A stretch of DNA of 22,818 nt from Proteobacteria bacterium UBA4575 (GTDB lineage Bacteria; Pseudomonadota; Gammaproteobacteria; UBA4575): NCBI GenBank assembly GCA_002386945.1, contig DGKH01000074.1, positions 1 to 22,818 on the forward strand, written 5' to 3'. Numbering within the stretch: the first letter of the stretch is position 1; each line of letters starts with the position of its first letter. This document shows positions 15,817 to 22,818 of this stretch, piece after piece. The notes under the pieces are model-generated. The model was not told the origin of the DNA and did no database searches. It saw nothing but the letters and a program-made list of their open reading frames with translations. The translations under genes and the position numbers were made by a program.

Positions 15817-15980
15817 TTTTTAGCGATAGCAAATGCAATGATTGTGACAGGGAATGCGAGCAGGACTAGCCACTCAAAATGACTGTGTATCATCTGTAGG
15901 GGATGTGCGCTAATAGGGTGGGCGAAAATATTACTGCTATTAAGTAGCAAGATAGTGACTAATATGGATTTCACGTTCAT
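15813..15980 (-). CDS. small His-bearing membrane protein between urtE and ureD, 55 residues
   Basis: An open frame of 55 codons fills most of the gap between urtE and ureD. Its ATG (15978-15980) is preceded by GAGGA six bases upstream, one of the best ribosome-binding sites in this unit. Its TGA overlaps the ureD ATG by four bases. The protein has a basic N-terminus, a hydrophobic stretch (6-13) and a plausible signal cleavage after NIFA (residue 20). A short loop with H21, H26, H32 and H34 follows, then a second hydrophobic helix (about 37-53) ending in Lys-Lys. I infer a single-pass membrane protein with a periplasmic His cluster. A role in urea or nickel handling is suggested only by position and histidines. 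I do not recognise the family. Too short for most gene finders. Confidence 0.72.
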   Translation of the reverse strand: MNVKSILVTILLLNSSNIFAHPISAHPLQMIHSHFEWLVLLAFPVTIIAFAIAKK

Positions 15981-15998
15981 TTGTTTTCCTCGTTGGGC

Positions 15999-16697
15999 TT
16001 ATACTTTTAAATAGCGATCAATTAATTCATCGTCAAGTTTTTCTATACTACCTACTGCAACGTTACGACCTTTTTCCATAATGCAGAAATGACTGCCGAC
16101 TCGACGAGCAAAGGGTAATTTTTGTTCTACTAAAAGAACAGTCAGTCCAAATTCTTGGTTTAAGCGTATTATAATATCGCCAATTTCACGAACAATATTC
16201 GGTTGTATCCCCTCAGTAGGTTCATCCAAGATCAATAATTCAGGTTCTATTGCAAGCGCACGGCCAATAGCTAATTGCTGTTGCTGCCCTCCAGAAAGGT
16301 CTCCGCCACGACGATTTTTCATTTCTTTTAGGACTGGGAATAACTCAAATATGATATCGGGTAGTTTTTTTGAGCCACTGCTGATTAATCCTGTTTGTAA
16401 GTTTTCAGTAATACTGAGTTGAGAAAATATTTCGCGGCCTTGTGGTACATAACCAATTTTTAGCTTGGCGCGAGTTTCTGCGGTTGACTTGCTTAATTCA
16501 TGTTGGCGAAAAGTGATTGAGCCTTTTCTAATCTTTTCTAAACCCATAATACTTTTTAGTAAGGTTGATTTACCAACACCATTGCGACCCATCAGGCAGG
16601 TAATGCTTCCTTCCTTAATGGCAAGTTTTAAATCCCATAGAGTATGACTTTCGCCATAATATTGGTTGATTCCATCTAACGTTAATAAATTAGCCAC
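15999..16697 (-). CDS. urtE: Urea ABC transporter ATP-binding protein UrtE
   Basis: A 232-residue LivF-type ATPase. Walker A is GRNGVGKS (37-44), the signature LSGGQ is at 134-138, Walker B LILDEP is at 155-160 and PTEGIQPNIV follows, typical of UrtE. Together with UrtD it energises the UrtBC permease. The start is GTG at 16695-16697, overlapping the urtD stop by 8 bases, which supports coupling. It is called UrtE and not LivF because of its place in a urt-ure operon and its similarity in the EGIQP motif. Confidence 0.95.
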   Translation of the reverse strand: MANLLTLDGINQYYGESHTLWDLKLAIKEGSITCLMGRNGVGKSTLLKSIMGLEKIRKGSITFRQHELSKSTAETRAKLKIGYVPQGREIFSQLSITENLQTGLISSGSKKLPDIIFELFPVLKEMKNRRGGDLSGGQQQQLAIGRALAIEPELLILDEPTEGIQPNIVREIGDIIIRLNQEFGLTVLLVEQKLPFARRVGSHFCIMEKGRNVAVGSIEKLDDELIDRYLKV

Positions 16698-17436
16698 CTA
16701 AGTAGACCTCAATAACTTTCTCATTGTTGGTAATGCTATCCATAGGGCCTTCGGCTAAAACTTGACCTTGATGTAGTACGGTTACCTTATTTGCTATAAG
16801 GCGAACAAATTCCATATCATGTTCAACTACGATAACCGATTGAGTGCGTGCTAAGTTTTGCAATAATTCAGCGGTTTTTTCGGTTTCCTGATAGGTCATG
16901 CCAGCAACAGGCTCATCGACTAATAGGACCTGTGGATTCTGTGTGATTAGCATGCCTATTTCTAACCATTGTTTCTGGCCATGTGACAACTCGCCAGCAA
17001 GCCGATACTGCTCATTCGTTAGTCCGATAATTTCTAATGACTGCTCTATCTTTTCGATTTGTGGCTGCTTTAAGCGATGGAATAAATTAGCAAAGACACT
17101 ACGGTCTCCTTCTAGGGCTAAGCATAGATTTTCATGTACCGTGTGCTGCTCAAATACTGTTGGCTTTTGAAACTTTCGGCCAATGCCTAGGTTGGCAATT
17201 TCTGCCTCGCTTTTGCCGATTAGATTTATATTTTCCGCAAAGATGATCTCTCCGGTATCAGGTTTTGTTTTTCCTGTAATGATGTCCATCATGGTTGTTT
17301 TGCCTGCACCATTTGGCCCAATGACACAACGTAATTCATTGCGCTCAACATAAAGGCTGAGGTTATTAATAGCCTGGAAGCCATCAAAACTAACCGATAC
17401 ATCATTTAGGTAGAGGATAGTTTCTTTACTTTTCAT
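16690..17436 (-). CDS. urtD: Urea ABC transporter ATP-binding protein UrtD
   Basis: A 248-residue LivG-type ATPase. Walker A GPNGAGKT is at 40-48, the signature is LSHGQ (150-154), where Gly is replaced by His as is usual in UrtD, and Walker B is LLVDEP (171-176), followed by VAGMTYQET, a UrtD hallmark. FQKPTVFEQHTVHENL is the Q-loop region. The gene overlaps the end of urtC by 11 bases and the start of urtE by 8. It forms the second half of the ATPase pair. Confidence 0.96.
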   Translation of the reverse strand: MKSKETILYLNDVSVSFDGFQAINNLSLYVERNELRCVIGPNGAGKTTMMDIITGKTKPDTGEIIFAENINLIGKSEAEIANLGIGRKFQKPTVFEQHTVHENLCLALEGDRSVFANLFHRLKQPQIEKIEQSLEIIGLTNEQYRLAGELSHGQKQWLEIGMLITQNPQVLLVDEPVAGMTYQETEKTAELLQNLARTQSVIVVEHDMEFVRLIANKVTVLHQGQVLAEGPMDSITNNEKVIEVYLGG

Positions 17437-18577
17437 CAGTACTGCCTCGCTTTAGTTTGTCACTGCTTGAATTACGCGAAAAGCGTGTGCGTAGTTGAGC
17501 ATAAAGACCGACTAAGCCTTTTGGCATGAATACGGTGACAAATACAAAGATACCACCAAGGATGAAAAGCCAGACCTCAGGGGCCCATGCTGTAAAAATA
17601 GTTTTTGCATAATTCACAACAAAGGCACCTAGGACAGCACCATATAGCGTGCCACGACCACCAATGGCGACCCAGATAACCATTTCAATGGAGCGAATAG
17701 GAGCGAATTCACTAGGGTTTATGATACCAACCTGTGGTACGTATAAAGCGCCCGCAAGACCTGCTAATAGGGCAGAGATAACGAAGATGAAAAGTTTAAT
17801 ATGCTCATCACGATAACCCATAAACCTAACTCGACTTTCAGCATCACGTATCGCCATGGTTAAACTGCCCAATCGGGACTGTGCTATGAATCTGCATATG
17901 GCATAACCTAATAATAAAGCAGCAGCAGAGGCGATGAAAAGTGCATTGCGAGTGTTATCAGCTTGTAGGTTGAAACCAAGGATTTCCTTGAAGTCTGTGA
18001 GACCATTGTTGCCACCAAATCCAAAGTTGTTTTGGAAGAAGGCAAGCATTAAAGCATAGGTCATAGCCTGCGTGATTATAGATAGATAGACGCCTGTTAC
18101 ACGTGAACGAAACGCCAGCCAGCCGAAGACAAAAGCAAGTATTCCCGGCGCTAAAAAGACCATCAATAGCATCAATGGAAACTGGTCAAAGCCTTGCCAA
18201 TACCAAGGTAACTCTGACCAGTTTAGGAAGACCATAAAATCAGGTAGTTCTGGATTGCTATAAACGCCCCTATCCCCAATCTGACGCATTAGATACATGC
18301 CCATTGCATAGCCACCTAATGCAAAGAATGCACCATGACCTAAGCTTAAAATACCTAAATAACCCCAAACCAAATCGACCGATAAGGCAAGAAGGGCATA
18401 GCATAGATATTTCCCTATCAAGGTCACACTATAGGTTGAGACATGAAATTCTGAGTCTGAAGGTATGATTAAGTTACAGACTGGAACAATGACTGCGAGT
18501 GCAATGCAGCAGAAAGTGAGTACACGACTTCCGGTATCATTTAATAACAGCCGACCAATGAGTGAATGCTGAAGCAT
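17426..18577 (-). CDS. urtC: Urea ABC transporter permease UrtC
   Basis: The 383-residue inner-membrane permease belongs to the LivM class. Many hydrophobic helices are visible, with the conserved YLGILSLGHGAFFALGGYAMG after the second segment and the AIRDAESRVRFMGYRDEHIKLFIF coupling region. FFQNNFGFGGNNGLTDF is the UrtC-specific loop. The C-terminal tail is basic and cytoplasmic (TRFSRNSSSDKLKRG). It pairs with UrtB to form the membrane channel. It starts 3 bases after urtB and overlaps urtD. Confidence 0.96.
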   Translation of the reverse strand: MLQHSLIGRLLLNDTGSRVLTFCCIALAVIVPVCNLIIPSDSEFHVSTYSVTLIGKYLCYALLALSVDLVWGYLGILSLGHGAFFALGGYAMGMYLMRQIGDRGVYSNPELPDFMVFLNWSELPWYWQGFDQFPLMLLMVFLAPGILAFVFGWLAFRSRVTGVYLSIITQAMTYALMLAFFQNNFGFGGNNGLTDFKEILGFNLQADNTRNALFIASAAALLLGYAICRFIAQSRLGSLTMAIRDAESRVRFMGYRDEHIKLFIFVISALLAGLAGALYVPQVGIINPSEFAPIRSIEMVIWVAIGGRGTLYGAVLGAFVVNYAKTIFTAWAPEVWLFILGGIFVFVTVFMPKGLVGLYAQLRTRFSRNSSSDKLKRGSTDEK

Positions 18578-18580
18578 GAC

Positions 18581-20233
18581 TTAGTTCTCGGCTGAACGAC
18601 CCTTCAGAGCAAACATACCCCTAGGTCGTTTTTGAATGAATAATATGATGAAGACTAAGATCACTACCTTTGCAATAACAGCACCGGTCATTGGCTCTAA
18701 ATATTTATTTGCGATGCCTAGGGTCATTGCACCAAAGAACGTACCCCATAAATTACCAACACCACCAAATACCACCACCATAAAGGAATCAATAATGTAG
18801 GCTTGGCCTAAATTAGGACCAACGTTAGTGAGCTGGCTAAGTGCAACACCAGCCATGCCAGCGATACCTGAGCCTAAGCCAAAGGTATAAGCATCGATCC
18901 AATCAGTACGAATACCCATGGCCTTAGCCATGGTGCGATTTTGTGTGACGGCACGTACTTGAAGTCCAAAACGTGTTTTCTGTAAAAGCAGCATTAAACC
19001 GATTAATACTGCTATCGAAAATAGAATGATATAGAGGCGGTTATAGGTTAGTGCTAAAGCAGGATTGATTTGCAAAGAGCCACTCATCCATTCTGGAGTA
19101 GCTACTGCTCTATTTTGTGGTGAGATTATGGTGCGTACAGCTTGCTGTAGTATTAAGCTAATACCGAAAGTTGCGAGCAAAGTTTCTAAAGGACGGCCAT
19201 AAAGATGGCGAATTATGCTGCGTTCGATAATAACGCCAACCAGTGCAGTGAAGACAAAGGCAATCGGAATTGCGATCAGAGGTGAGTAAGCAATCGCGTT
19301 AGGCATGATTTGCTGAATAATATAGGTAGTGTAGGCGCCTAACATAAGCATCTCGCCATGAGCCATATTGATTACACCCATAACACCAAAGGTGATGGCT
19401 AGGCCAACTGCAGCTAGTAGTAAAACAGAGCCCAGACTGACACCAAAGAAGATGTTTTCAAGCTGTTTATACCAGCCTAGCTTAAAATCAATTTTTTCTA
19501 TGCTGGCTTCTAGAGTGTGTTTTAGTTCTTGTTTTTCTGTGCTTAGAGGGTTTCCAGTGATACTTCTTAAGCCATTGCTTAAGGTATTTTTAACTTCAGG
19601 GTAGAGCGAATTAGAAAGCGTTTTTACTGCGCTAAGTTGTTCGTCGACACTGCCATTCTTGAATGAATATAAAGCGATGCCGGTTTGCATAATTTCGACT
19701 ATAGAGTCATCTTTTTCTATGGTCAGCCGGCCTGTAAATAATTGAAGGCCACTTTTATTGATGTCTTTGAGGATTTCTTCAGCTGCTTGCTGGCGCACTG
19801 CTTTGTTCGGACTGTCCAAGGAGAGTTTGGCAATCTCCACTTTAAGTTGACGTCTTAGTTTATTATTAATACCTACTTTTTTAATTCTTTTTTTTGCGAT
19901 AACACCTAAATCAGTGCCGCTAATAGCGTTACGTATCACAGCGTTTTTATTATCCAACTTGGCAATAACGATAGTTTTTGTTTTCTTCAGAAAATAGATA
20001 TTGCCATCTAAAAGTTGCTGAAGGATGACTAGCGCTTGTGAGTCTTTTGAGGTGGCGATAGCCTGTATATATTCTTTTTTCTTTGTGAAACTCTTTGATG
20101 AGAGGCCATTGATAGCGTCATGGAAGATGGTTTCTGAGATGGTGTCCGGTTTTATTTCTATGTCGTTAGACCAACTTAGGCCTGCACTGAATAAGCTGCC
20201 ACATAAGATAAGTAGAAGAGCGAAATTTCGCAT
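18581..20233 (-). CDS. urtB: Urea ABC transporter permease UrtB (long form)
   Basis: This 550-residue protein has a signal peptide (about 1-22). A helical, HEAT-like N-terminal region (24-257) follows, predicted to be periplasmic, and then the LivH-type permease domain (260-550). The hallmark GVINMAHGEMLMLGAY is at 286-301, and VVVFGGVGNLWGTFFGA lies near the end. Proteobacterial and cyanobacterial UrtB proteins often carry such an N-terminal domain, so this is not an unusual fusion, although what the domain does is not known to me. The reading frame is intact. No strong ribosome-binding site precedes the ATG (CCCAGTGAATAACC), and the hairpin in the urtA-urtB gap lies just upstream. Confidence 0.95.
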   Translation of the reverse strand: MRNFALLLILCGSLFSAGLSWSNDIEIKPDTISETIFHDAINGLSSKSFTKKKEYIQAIATSKDSQALVILQQLLDGNIYFLKKTKTIVIAKLDNKNAVIRNAISGTDLGVIAKKRIKKVGINNKLRRQLKVEIAKLSLDSPNKAVRQQAAEEILKDINKSGLQLFTGRLTIEKDDSIVEIMQTGIALYSFKNGSVDEQLSAVKTLSNSLYPEVKNTLSNGLRSITGNPLSTEKQELKHTLEASIEKIDFKLGWYKQLENIFFGVSLGSVLLLAAVGLAITFGVMGVINMAHGEMLMLGAYTTYIIQQIMPNAIAYSPLIAIPIAFVFTALVGVIIERSIIRHLYGRPLETLLATFGISLILQQAVRTIISPQNRAVATPEWMSGSLQINPALALTYNRLYIILFSIAVLIGLMLLLQKTRFGLQVRAVTQNRTMAKAMGIRTDWIDAYTFGLGSGIAGMAGVALSQLTNVGPNLGQAYIIDSFMVVVFGGVGNLWGTFFGAMTLGIANKYLEPMTGAVIAKVVILVFIILFIQKRPRGMFALKGRSAEN

Positions 20234-20240
20234 GGTTATT

Positions 20241-20302
20241 CACTGGGTTAAAGATTACTGGGCACTTTCTTGTGCCCAGTGATCTTATGCTTAAGCTTAA
20301 GC
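20241..20302 (-). repeat. urtA-urtB intercistronic hairpin and palindrome
   Basis: In the transcript direction ACTGGGCAC and GTGCCCAGT (plus-strand arms 20257-20265 and 20272-20280) form a perfect 9-bp stem with a 6-base loop. It extends to 13 pairs with one wobble (20253-20284). No U-tract follows, so it is more likely an mRNA-stability or partial-attenuation element, of the kind that lets a binding protein outproduce its permease. A second CCCAGTG just before urtB (20241-20247) could compete for the same arm. A perfect 14-bp palindrome, GCTTAAGCTTAAGC, lies at 20289-20302. Confidence 0.6.
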
Positions 20303-20310
20303 GGTTCGAT

Positions 20311-21600
20311 TTAAAAGTTTTGCCCTGAGCACTTCTTGGTTTCTGTGTTGTAGTTACCACAGTTGATTGCTGGATCAGCCCAGTCCGACACAATGACTGC
20401 GCTTTCTGGTAGGAAGTCAGTCCAAGCATCACCGACTACTTCACCTTCAGTCTGCCAAACGATTTCAAATTGACCATCATCTTGAATCTCACCAATGAGT
20501 ACTGGTTTTGATAGATGGTGGTTAGAGTTCATTACCGCTGTACCACCGGTTAAGTTAGGTAAAGACAGGCCATACATTGCTGGTCGTACTTTATCGACTT
20601 CAGTGCTGTCTACTTTACTAACTGCTTCGGCCCACATCTTAAAACCAATGTATGTTGCTTCCATTGGATCATTAGTTACGCGTGAATCATCACCAATGAA
20701 GCTCTGCCACGTTTCAATGAAGGTGTCATTGGTATCGCTCTCAGCTGATTGGAAATAGTTCCATGCTGCTAGATGACCGACTAGAGGTGTGGTATCGATG
20801 CCTGATAATTCTTCTTCGCCAACAGAGAATGCAACGACTGGAATATTATCTGCAGAGAGACCTTGGTTACCCAGCTCTTTGTAGAAGGGTACGTTTGCAT
20901 CACCATTAATGGTGGAAACAACAGCAGTTTTCTTGCCAGTTGAACCAAATGATTTGATATCAGAGACAATAGTCTGCCAGTCAGAATGACCAAATGGAGT
21001 GTAGTTAATCATGATGTCTTTTGCAGCAACACCTTTGAGCTTTAGGTAAGACTCTAAGATTTTATTGGTAGTGCGTGGGTAAACGTAATCGGTGCCCGCT
21101 AAGACCCAACGCTTAACGCCTTGATCCATTAAGTAATCTACTGCAGGAATGGCTTGTTGATTAGGTGATGCACCAGTGTAAAAGACATTTTTAGATGACT
21201 CTTCACCCTCATACTGCACTGGGTAAAATAAGAGGCCATTTAGTTCTTCTACTACAGGTAACACGGATTTGCGTGAAACAGACGTCCAGCAACCGAAAAT
21301 GACATCTACTTCATGTACTTCGATAAGCTCACGCATTTTTTCAGCAAACAAAGGCCAGTCAGATGCAGGATCAACTACTACAGCTTCTAATTTTTTACCT
21401 AGTAAACCACCAGCTTTATTTTGTTCTTCGATCATCATTAAAACGGTGTCTTTTAATGTGGTCTCACTGATTGCCATAGTGCCAGATAAGGAATGTAAAA
21501 CACCTACCTTAATAGTGTCGCTATGATCATCGGCTTGTGCACTCAGACTAAACAGGCTGAGTGTTAACAAACAAATGCTTAATAGAGAATGTTTCTTCAT
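20311..21600 (-). CDS. urtA: Urea ABC transporter substrate-binding protein UrtA
   Basis: A periplasmic, Leu/Ile/Val-type binding protein of 429 residues. A Sec signal peptide (about 1-23, ending SAQA) precedes the mature protein. It contains IKVGVLHSLSGTMAISE, typical of UrtA/AmiC-like binders, and FGCWTSVSRKSVLPVVEELNGLLFYPVQYEGEE, the UrtA fingerprint. The C-terminal NTETKKCSGQ matches other UrtA ends. The start is ATG at 21598-21600 because GGAG lies 6 bases before it; the frame could extend four codons to an ATG at 21612, but that would place this ribosome-binding site inside the gene. It binds urea with high affinity and hands it to UrtBC. It is first in the operon, next to the nitrogen-control promoter. 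Confidence 0.97.
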   Translation of the reverse strand: MKKHSLLSICLLTLSLFSLSAQADDHSDTIKVGVLHSLSGTMAISETTLKDTVLMMIEEQNKAGGLLGKKLEAVVVDPASDWPLFAEKMRELIEVHEVDVIFGCWTSVSRKSVLPVVEELNGLLFYPVQYEGEESSKNVFYTGASPNQQAIPAVDYLMDQGVKRWVLAGTDYVYPRTTNKILESYLKLKGVAAKDIMINYTPFGHSDWQTIVSDIKSFGSTGKKTAVVSTINGDANVPFYKELGNQGLSADNIPVVAFSVGEEELSGIDTTPLVGHLAAWNYFQSAESDTNDTFIETWQSFIGDDSRVTNDPMEATYIGFKMWAEAVSKVDSTEVDKVRPAMYGLSLPNLTGGTAVMNSNHHLSKPVLIGEIQDDGQFEIVWQTEGEVVGDAWTDFLPESAVIVSDWADPAINCGNYNTETKKCSGQNF

Positions 21601-21670
21601 TGTGTACTCCATATTGATTGAACATTAGTGTGGATATTTATTTCATAAATGTGTCTATGTGGATTAATCC

Positions 21671-21686
21671 TGCAAAATTGGTGCCA
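21671..21686 (-). promoter_or_regulatory. sigma-54 (RpoN) -24/-12 promoter of the urt-ure operon
   Basis: On the minus strand the sequence is TGGCAC-CAATT-TTGCA, an exact match to the RpoN consensus TGGCAC-N5-TTGCA with the GG and GC doublets at the required spacing. The plus strand shows TGCAAAATTGGTGCCA. Transcription should begin about 12 bases downstream, near 21659, giving a leader of about 60 bases before the urtA ATG. This is expected for genes switched on by nitrogen shortage. Confidence 0.88.
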
Positions 21687-21772
21687 ACTGTAAAAAAATT
21701 CGATGAAATCAAGTTCACATAACAAAATTGAATTTAATGCTTGAAGGATTTCCGTGCTGCAATGAAAGAAAG

Positions 21773-21787
21773 GCACTACCGTGGTGC
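21773..21787 (-). promoter_or_regulatory. NtrC-type enhancer box 1
   Basis: GCAC-TACCGTG-GTGC is an exact GCAC-N7-GTGC dyad, the core of the NtrC (NRI) consensus. Its centre (21780) lies about 120 bases upstream of the predicted urtA start of transcription, a normal enhancer distance for sigma-54 promoters. Confidence 0.75.
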
Positions 21788-21812
21788 AGTTTTTGAGGGG
21801 TGTGTGAGTTAC

Positions 21813-21827
21813 GCACTTGTTGAGTGC
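21813..21827 (-). promoter_or_regulatory. NtrC-type enhancer box 2
   Basis: GCAC-TTGTTGA-GTGC is a second exact GCAC-N7-GTGC dyad, centred 40 bases from box 1, close to four helical turns. Paired boxes suit cooperative binding of phosphorylated NtrC. Confidence 0.75.
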
Positions 21828-21848
21828 AATATGTTGATGAGCCTTAAT

Positions 21849-21870
21849 TACCACAGATGAATTTGTGGTA
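21849..21870. repeat. inverted repeat TACCACA-N8-TGTGGTA between divergent genes
   Basis: A perfect 7-bp dyad (21849-21855 and 21864-21870) with an 8-base spacer lies upstream of the NtrC boxes, between urtA and the MerR gene. The spacing suits binding of a dimeric regulator, but no family can be assigned. Confidence 0.4.
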
Positions 21871-21953
21871 TTTCTCATTAGAGGGGCGAGGGTGCTGTTG
21901 TATAAGGAAAGTTGATGAAATATGGTGCGTATAATATATATTTAATCTATTGA

Positions 21954-22013
21954 GTATAAATTAAATGTACAAATCAATGTTTAGCCTGTAATATACTTAA
22001 ACTTAATTTATAC
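21954..22013. promoter_or_regulatory. candidate operator pair upstream of the MerR-type gene
   Basis: GTATAAATTAA (21954-21964) recurs inverted as TTAATTTATAC (22003-22013), 11 of 11 bases, with centres about 49 bp apart. Both lie in the A+T-rich 70 bases before the regulator start, and TATACT at 21993-21998 is a possible -10 hexamer between them. Autoregulation by looping or two-site binding is one reading. The low complexity of the region weakens the case. Confidence 0.4.
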
Positions 22014-22027
22014 ATACAGAGACTATT

Positions 22028-22818
22028 ATGCAGACTCAAATTGCAAACGACGAATATAAAATTGGTGCAGTTTCCAAAATTACCGGTATCGGTACGGAGA
22101 CCTTACGGGCGTGGGAGCGACGTTATAAAGCGGTAGTTCCTAAGCGTTCTGAGTCTGGTGATCGTGTCTATGATGCCGAAAATCTATCCAAGCTCTTTAT
22201 GCTGAAAAACCTAGTTGATGTCGGTAACTCCATTGGCACCATTGCTCATCTTTCCTTGAGCGAGCTTAAAGTGAAATGGGAAAATTCAAATCAAGCGGCA
22301 AATAGTATGAAATGGGCGGAAGTTGATAACGTCCAGCCACGTGAGTTTAGCCGTACTCAAAAGTGTAGGGTCTTACTTCTAGGTGAAGAGTTTCCGCTAC
22401 GTGTTTTAGATGGTATGTCTGATTTCGAAGGGGTTGAGGTTGTTGAACAGCCCATGGGATTAGATGAGTGGGCAGAAAGCAAAGATGACAATCCAATACA
22501 TGTGGTAATTATTGAGCGACCAACGATTAATAGTGATACACGTGAATACATATCACAGATCTTAAAGTGTACAGGTGCTTGGCACGTCATTGCCCTATAT
22601 GGTTTTGGTTCGCAGTCAGAGATTAATAAACTACAAAGTCCGCAAGTGAGTGCAATCCGTTCTTCAATTGATGTCTATGAACTTGCCCGACTTTGTGTTG
22701 ATAGAGTCGGTGGTGATTCAAAGTTTGTTACGACTACTGCGGTCGGAACGGTTTACATGGAAGAGTCGATACCAACGCGTCGCTATAGTTCAAAGCAGTT
22801 GGAAAGCCTCTCACGGTT
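22028..22818 (+). CDS. MerR-family regulator with B12-binding-like C-terminal region, partial
   Basis: The frame opens at ATG 22028 and stays open for 263 codons to the window edge. Residues 10-82 form a MerR winged helix-turn-helix: YKIGAVSKITGIGTETLRAWERRY, then KRSESGDRVYDAENL. A linker leads to an alpha/beta region (113-230, from KCRVLLLGEEF) that resembles the cobalamin-binding fold of LitR/CarH-type regulators. It lacks the DxHxxG motif that holds B12, so it probably does not bind cobalamin that way. The end (IPTRRYSSKQLESLSR) is like the tail segment seen in this MerR subgroup. In related genomes such genes often sit by photolyase or stress genes, which could lie beyond the edge. It is divergent from the urea operon by 427 bases and probably regulates other genes. 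Confidence 0.82.
   Translation, partial: MQTQIANDEYKIGAVSKITGIGTETLRAWERRYKAVVPKRSESGDRVYDAENLSKLFMLKNLVDVGNSIGTIAHLSLSELKVKWENSNQAANSMKWAEVDNVQPREFSRTQKCRVLLLGEEFPLRVLDGMSDFEGVEVVEQPMGLDEWAESKDDNPIHVVIIERPTINSDTREYISQILKCTGAWHVIALYGFGSQSEINKLQSPQVSAIRSSIDVYELARLCVDRVGGDSKFVTTTAVGTVYMEESIPTRRYSSKQLESLSR

Larger units (their letters stand above)
21601..22027. other. non-coding region between urtA and the MerR-type gene
   Basis: This 427-base stretch has no credible gene. It holds, from the urtA side, the urtA ribosome-binding site (GGAG at about 21607-21610), the sigma-54 promoter, two NtrC boxes, a TACCACA dyad and an A+T-rich block with an 11-bp inverted repeat before the regulator gene. 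The only long frame in it (minus strand, 21597-21878) overlaps all these sites and lacks protein-like features. Confidence 0.75.

Noticed and set aside
18581..20233. UrtB as an unusual gene fusion
   Set aside because: The N-terminal extension of about 230 residues is common in UrtB proteins of this type.
20166..20432. Minus-strand 88-codon frame across the urtA end and urtB start
   Set aside because: It runs through urtA, the hairpin and the urtB signal peptide in another frame; nothing supports translation.
21597..21878. Minus-strand 93-codon frame upstream of urtA
   Set aside because: It overlaps the urtA start and covers the sigma-54 promoter and both NtrC boxes; its composition is not protein-like.
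1..22818. Mobile elements, CRISPR arrays, tRNA or rRNA genes
   Set aside because: I saw no transposase, integrase, regularly spaced repeats or recognisable RNA gene on either strand.

Overview
The window looks like chromosomal DNA from a Gram-negative proteobacterium, most likely a gammaproteobacterium of moderate G+C (low-to-mid 40s percent, judged by eye). The pointers are two LptF/LptG-type permeases (which imply an outer membrane), a urease operon in the order ureD-A-B-C-E-F-G with a typical proteobacterial UreC, the UrtABCDE urea ABC transporter, and a textbook sigma-54 promoter with NtrC boxes. I cannot name the genus. I see no tRNA, rRNA, CRISPR array or insertion sequence.

Region 1 (1-370, minus): the 5' part of a HIT-family protein, cut by the window edge and divergent from region 2.

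Region 2 (505-10354): a ten-gene lipid cluster. In order it holds a di-iron fatty-acid/sterol hydroxylase family protein, a GNAT-fold N-acyltransferase of the YghO / bacterial ceramide synthase type, a MobA-like nucleotidyltransferase, a LicC-like nucleotidyltransferase (minus strand), LptF-like and LptG-like permeases, a calcineurin-like metallophosphoesterase (minus strand), a CDP-alcohol phosphatidyltransferase with an extra N-terminal domain, a diacylglycerol/sphingosine-kinase family lipid kinase, and a Tam41-like nucleotidyltransferase whose start overlaps the kinase stop. Together they read as a route that acylates and hydroxylates a lipid, phosphorylates it, activates it with a nucleotide, adds a polar head group and moves the product towards the outer membrane. 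The product is unknown. A sphingolipid/ceramide-phosphate type lipid is the best guess, but no serine palmitoyltransferase gene is in the window. This is the most interesting part.

Region 3 (10355-10842): a leader of about 180 bases with weak inverted repeats, then an unrecognised 93-residue protein with a possible helix-turn-helix, convergent with ureG.

Region 4 (10843-21686, minus): one co-directional unit, urtABCDE, a 55-residue membrane protein, then ureDABCEFG. The genes overlap or are mostly separated by fewer than 30 bases. The exception is urtA-urtB, which carries a strong hairpin. A sigma-54 -24/-12 promoter and two upstream GCAC-N7-GTGC boxes precede urtA, so the unit is probably induced by nitrogen limitation through NtrC. 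UrtA-E import urea and UreABC hydrolyse it to ammonia and CO2. UreDEFG deliver nickel. The small His-bearing protein between urtE and ureD is easily overlooked but has a strong ribosome-binding site and a 4-base overlap with ureD.

Region 5 (21687-22818): regulatory DNA between divergent genes, then the first 263 codons of a MerR-family regulator with a degenerate B12-binding-like C-terminal region, cut by the window end.
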